This document shows positions 18,823 through 20,435 of a DNA stretch of 20,435 nucleotides, piece after piece. The position numbers were made by a program, and so were the translations under genes. Each line of letters starts with the position of its first letter. The first letter of the stretch is position 1. The DNA lies in the IMG/VR virus record IMGVR_UViG_3300033149_001666, positions 1-20,435 of that record; one strand, given 5' to 3'. Origin of the DNA: a virus. The notes below the pieces were generated by a model. It made no database searches and had not been told where the DNA came from. It saw nothing but the letters and a program-made list of their open reading frames with translations.

Positions 18823-19040
18823 AAGCTGTAATATGTCCGGTATGCGGGGGAACCGGTCATGTAGATTTAGGTTTTTATAATCAAACCTCTGGTCAATGGA
18901 CTTCAGCAGGGGGGCTTGAACCTTGTCGCTCCTGCGGGGGACAGGGGTATGTTATTATCCCAGATTATGATGTACATTCAATTTTCCCCAGTGAAGAGGA
19001 TAATGAAGACATAAGAGAAATAATAAAAGGCTGTTCATAA
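18819..19040 (+). CDS. DnaJ-type zinc-finger small protein
   Basis: Two CxxCxGxG modules (CPVCGGTG and CRSCGGQG), as in the central zinc region of DnaJ, lie 22 residues apart; the rest is acidic (DNEDIREIIKGC). It probably binds one or two zinc ions. It is wedged between the terminase subunits by ATGA and TAATG overlaps, so it may help terminase assembly or capsid protein folding. Function not known. Confidence 0.7.
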   Translation: MKAVICPVCGGTGHVDLGFYNQTSGQWTSAGGLEPCRSCGGQGYVIIPDYDVHSIFPSEEDNEDIREIIKGCS

Positions 19041-19732
19041 TGATAACAAAACAAGTTGAGGTAACCCGGGTATTCGAAGAGAATATCTATGCGGAAAAAA
19101 CTATAGTTGTAAATGTGGGCGGAGCGAGGAGTTCAAAATCATATAGCATAACTCAAATTATGATCCAAAAGTTCAATCAAGAAAAGAAAAAAGAATTATT
19201 AACAACGAGAAAAACTAATCCGGCATTGAAAAATACAGCCTATAAGGTTGCTATTAACTTATTAAAAGAATATGGAATTTATAATAAATTAGTGCATAAT
19301 AAGACTGACCAGACATTATACAATCCAAGGAATGGCAATGCATGGCTTTTCACATCAATTGACAACCCGGAGAGAATCAAAAGCACAGAGTTTAATTATA
19401 TTCACATGGAAGAGGCTTCAGAGTTTACCTATGATGATTTTATGATTCTAAAGCTGCGGTTAAGCGGTAAATGTGGGCCGGATGAAAAAAATCATATGTA
19501 TTTAAGTCTTAATCCAAACGATAAGAATGGCTGGATTAAAGAGGAGTTGATTGAAAAGTGGGATATTGAGCTTATAGAATCAACCTATCTTGACGCAATA
19601 GAATTTCTTCCGGCTGAGTATGTATCGGAATTAGAGGGATTAAAGGATCAAGACCCTGAATATTATGACGTTTATGCGCTTGGGAAATGGGCTGAATTAT
19701 CAGGTATAATCTGGGGGAATTCCCGGAAGTAA
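19040..19732 (+). CDS. terL: Terminase large subunit, ATPase half
   Basis: This is the motor of DNA packaging. Walker A is VNVGGARSSKSYS (24-36), close to the GxxxxGKS form of phage terminases; Walker B is NYIHMEEA (119-126) with the catalytic glutamate. The motif YLSLNPN is the coupling motif. The product ends at YALGKWAELSG then IIWGNSRK, just where the nuclease half should begin. The nuclease half follows in the -1 frame (from about 19696). One extra G in the G5 run at 19713-19717 would restore a single gene reading IIWGEFPEV. Start ATG 19040 overlaps the previous stop (TAATG). Confidence 0.85.
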   Translation: MITKQVEVTRVFEENIYAEKTIVVNVGGARSSKSYSITQIMIQKFNQEKKKELLTTRKTNPALKNTAYKVAINLLKEYGIYNKLVHNKTDQTLYNPRNGNAWLFTSIDNPERIKSTEFNYIHMEEASEFTYDDFMILKLRLSGKCGPDEKNHMYLSLNPNDKNGWIKEELIEKWDIELIESTYLDAIEFLPAEYVSELEGLKDQDPEYYDVYALGKWAELSGIIWGNSRK

Positions 19733-20435
19733 AAGAGGTAATATATGGCCAGGATTATGGTTATAATCATCCGTCTACGCTGATTGAAATCGGGATAGAT
19801 ATGGATGCTATGGCATTGTATTTTAGGGAATTAATCTTTGAAACACATCTTACAAATGGCCAGTTAATAGACAGAATGAAAGAGGTTATGCCGGAAGAAA
19901 TTAGGGGTCGTGAGATATATGCCGATTCTGCCGAGCCGGCCAGGATTGAAGAAATATATAATGCCGGATTTAATATAAAACCTGCTGATAAAGGAAAGGA
20001 TTCCATCAGGAATGGAATTGACATGGTTAAGCGATTTAGGCGATATAGTCTGGAATCAAATGTAAATTTAAATAGTGAATTCGGAGGCTATAAAAACAAG
20101 GTTGATAAGAATGGGAAAATATTAGATGAACCTGTTGACTATGAAAATCATTCTTGCGATTCTGTCAGATATGCTGTATACACACATATGAAGGAACGAT
20201 TTAAGGATTTAGGGCCCGGGAAGGTTTATCACAGAGGGCGGGAGAGGGCGGAGAAAACTCCAATGATACTTGAGGATATTGAGCTGGCTGAAAAGACACG
20301 GAAGCTTATAGATAAACATGGATATGCTGCGCTCGGAGTGTTTGCCTATTCAATCTCAATGCCGGAGGAAACTTTACGTCAAAGATTAATAAAGTTAGGA
20401 TTTAATGAGCATAAAAGAAATCGTTTTATATATGG
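19696..20435 (+). CDS. terL: Terminase large subunit, nuclease half (in -1 frame, runs off window)
   Basis: This frame has no ATG near its beginning and opens after a stop at 19693-19695. It encodes the RNase H-like nuclease of TerL: VIYGQDYGYNHPSTL with the first Asp, REIYADSAEPARI with the second, and SCDSVRYAVY with the third. The frame stays open beyond 20435. After the usual end of the nuclease (about ERFKDLGPGK) it continues with 70 or more residues (AEKTRKLIDKHGYAALGVFA; MPEETLRQRLIKLGF), which look like a helix-turn-helix. It overlaps the ATPase half by 34 bases (19696-19729). Confidence 0.85.
   Translation, partial: MIRYNLGEFPEVKEVIYGQDYGYNHPSTLIEIGIDMDAMALYFRELIFETHLTNGQLIDRMKEVMPEEIRGREIYADSAEPARIEEIYNAGFNIKPADKGKDSIRNGIDMVKRFRRYSLESNVNLNSEFGGYKNKVDKNGKILDEPVDYENHSCDSVRYAVYTHMKERFKDLGPGKVYHRGRERAEKTPMILEDIELAEKTRKLIDKHGYAALGVFAYSISMPEETLRQRLIKLGFNEHKRNRFIY

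Noticed and set aside
18507-18860. Long minus-strand open frames opposite several genes, such as this one
   Set aside because: They mirror convincing + strand genes, have Ser/Leu/Phe-rich compositions typical of shadow frames, and lack ribosome sites.

Overview
The window looks like one stretch of a tailed double-stranded DNA phage (Caudoviricetes-type) or a prophage/metagenomic phage contig. Every supportable gene is on the + strand. The DNA is AT-rich, genes are very short and closely packed, many are coupled by ATGA or TAATG stop/start overlaps, and most start codons follow strong AGGAGG-type ribosome sites. The host cannot be named. It is a bacterium reading standard sigma70-like TTGACA/TATAAT promoters, and the possible spanin pair hints at a diderm. 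No integrase, tRNA or CRISPR array was seen.

Layout. (1) 1-426: end of an upstream, probably structural, region. (2) 427-600: AT-rich intergenic control region with repeats and a near-consensus promoter. (3) 601-4716: early genes, mostly small unknown proteins, with a compact cytosine-C5 methyltransferase, an AUA-start gene, several zinc ribbons, an XRE-type regulator and a YopX-family protein; a second consensus promoter lies at 2839. (4) 4716-9907: replication/recombination module: Sak4-like P-loop ATPase, a single-strand-binding-like protein with a bacterial-SSB-type acidic tip, a terminator, then a promoter-driven structured RNA with its own terminator, an HNH endonuclease, a DUF1376-type replication protein, a RusA-like resolvase and a PD-(D/E)XK nuclease. 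(5) 9904-12210: two TIM-barrel glycosidase-like proteins. (6) 12207-14083: tiny membrane, coiled-coil and winged-helix proteins. (7) 14091-16900: lysis region: holin-like protein with an internal duplication, zinc-ribbon proteins, an NlpC/P60 hydrolase and an overlapping spanin-like pair. (8) 16897-18362: a ParB-like/PAPS-reductase-like pair resembling IbrB/IbrA. (9) 18364-end: packaging genes: small terminase, a DnaJ-type zinc-finger protein, and a large terminase whose ATPase and nuclease halves lie in different frames.

How it works together (inference). Early promoters drive small takeover proteins and DNA methylation. The Sak4/SSB/DUF1376/RusA/PDDEXK set handles replication, recombination and resolution of the DNA that the terminase packages. 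The lysis cassette opens the cell. Most interesting: the ~108-nt pseudoknot-capable RNA at 6576-6683, the split terminase, likely AUA/AUU start codons, and repeated C-terminal tail sequences around the methyltransferase gene.
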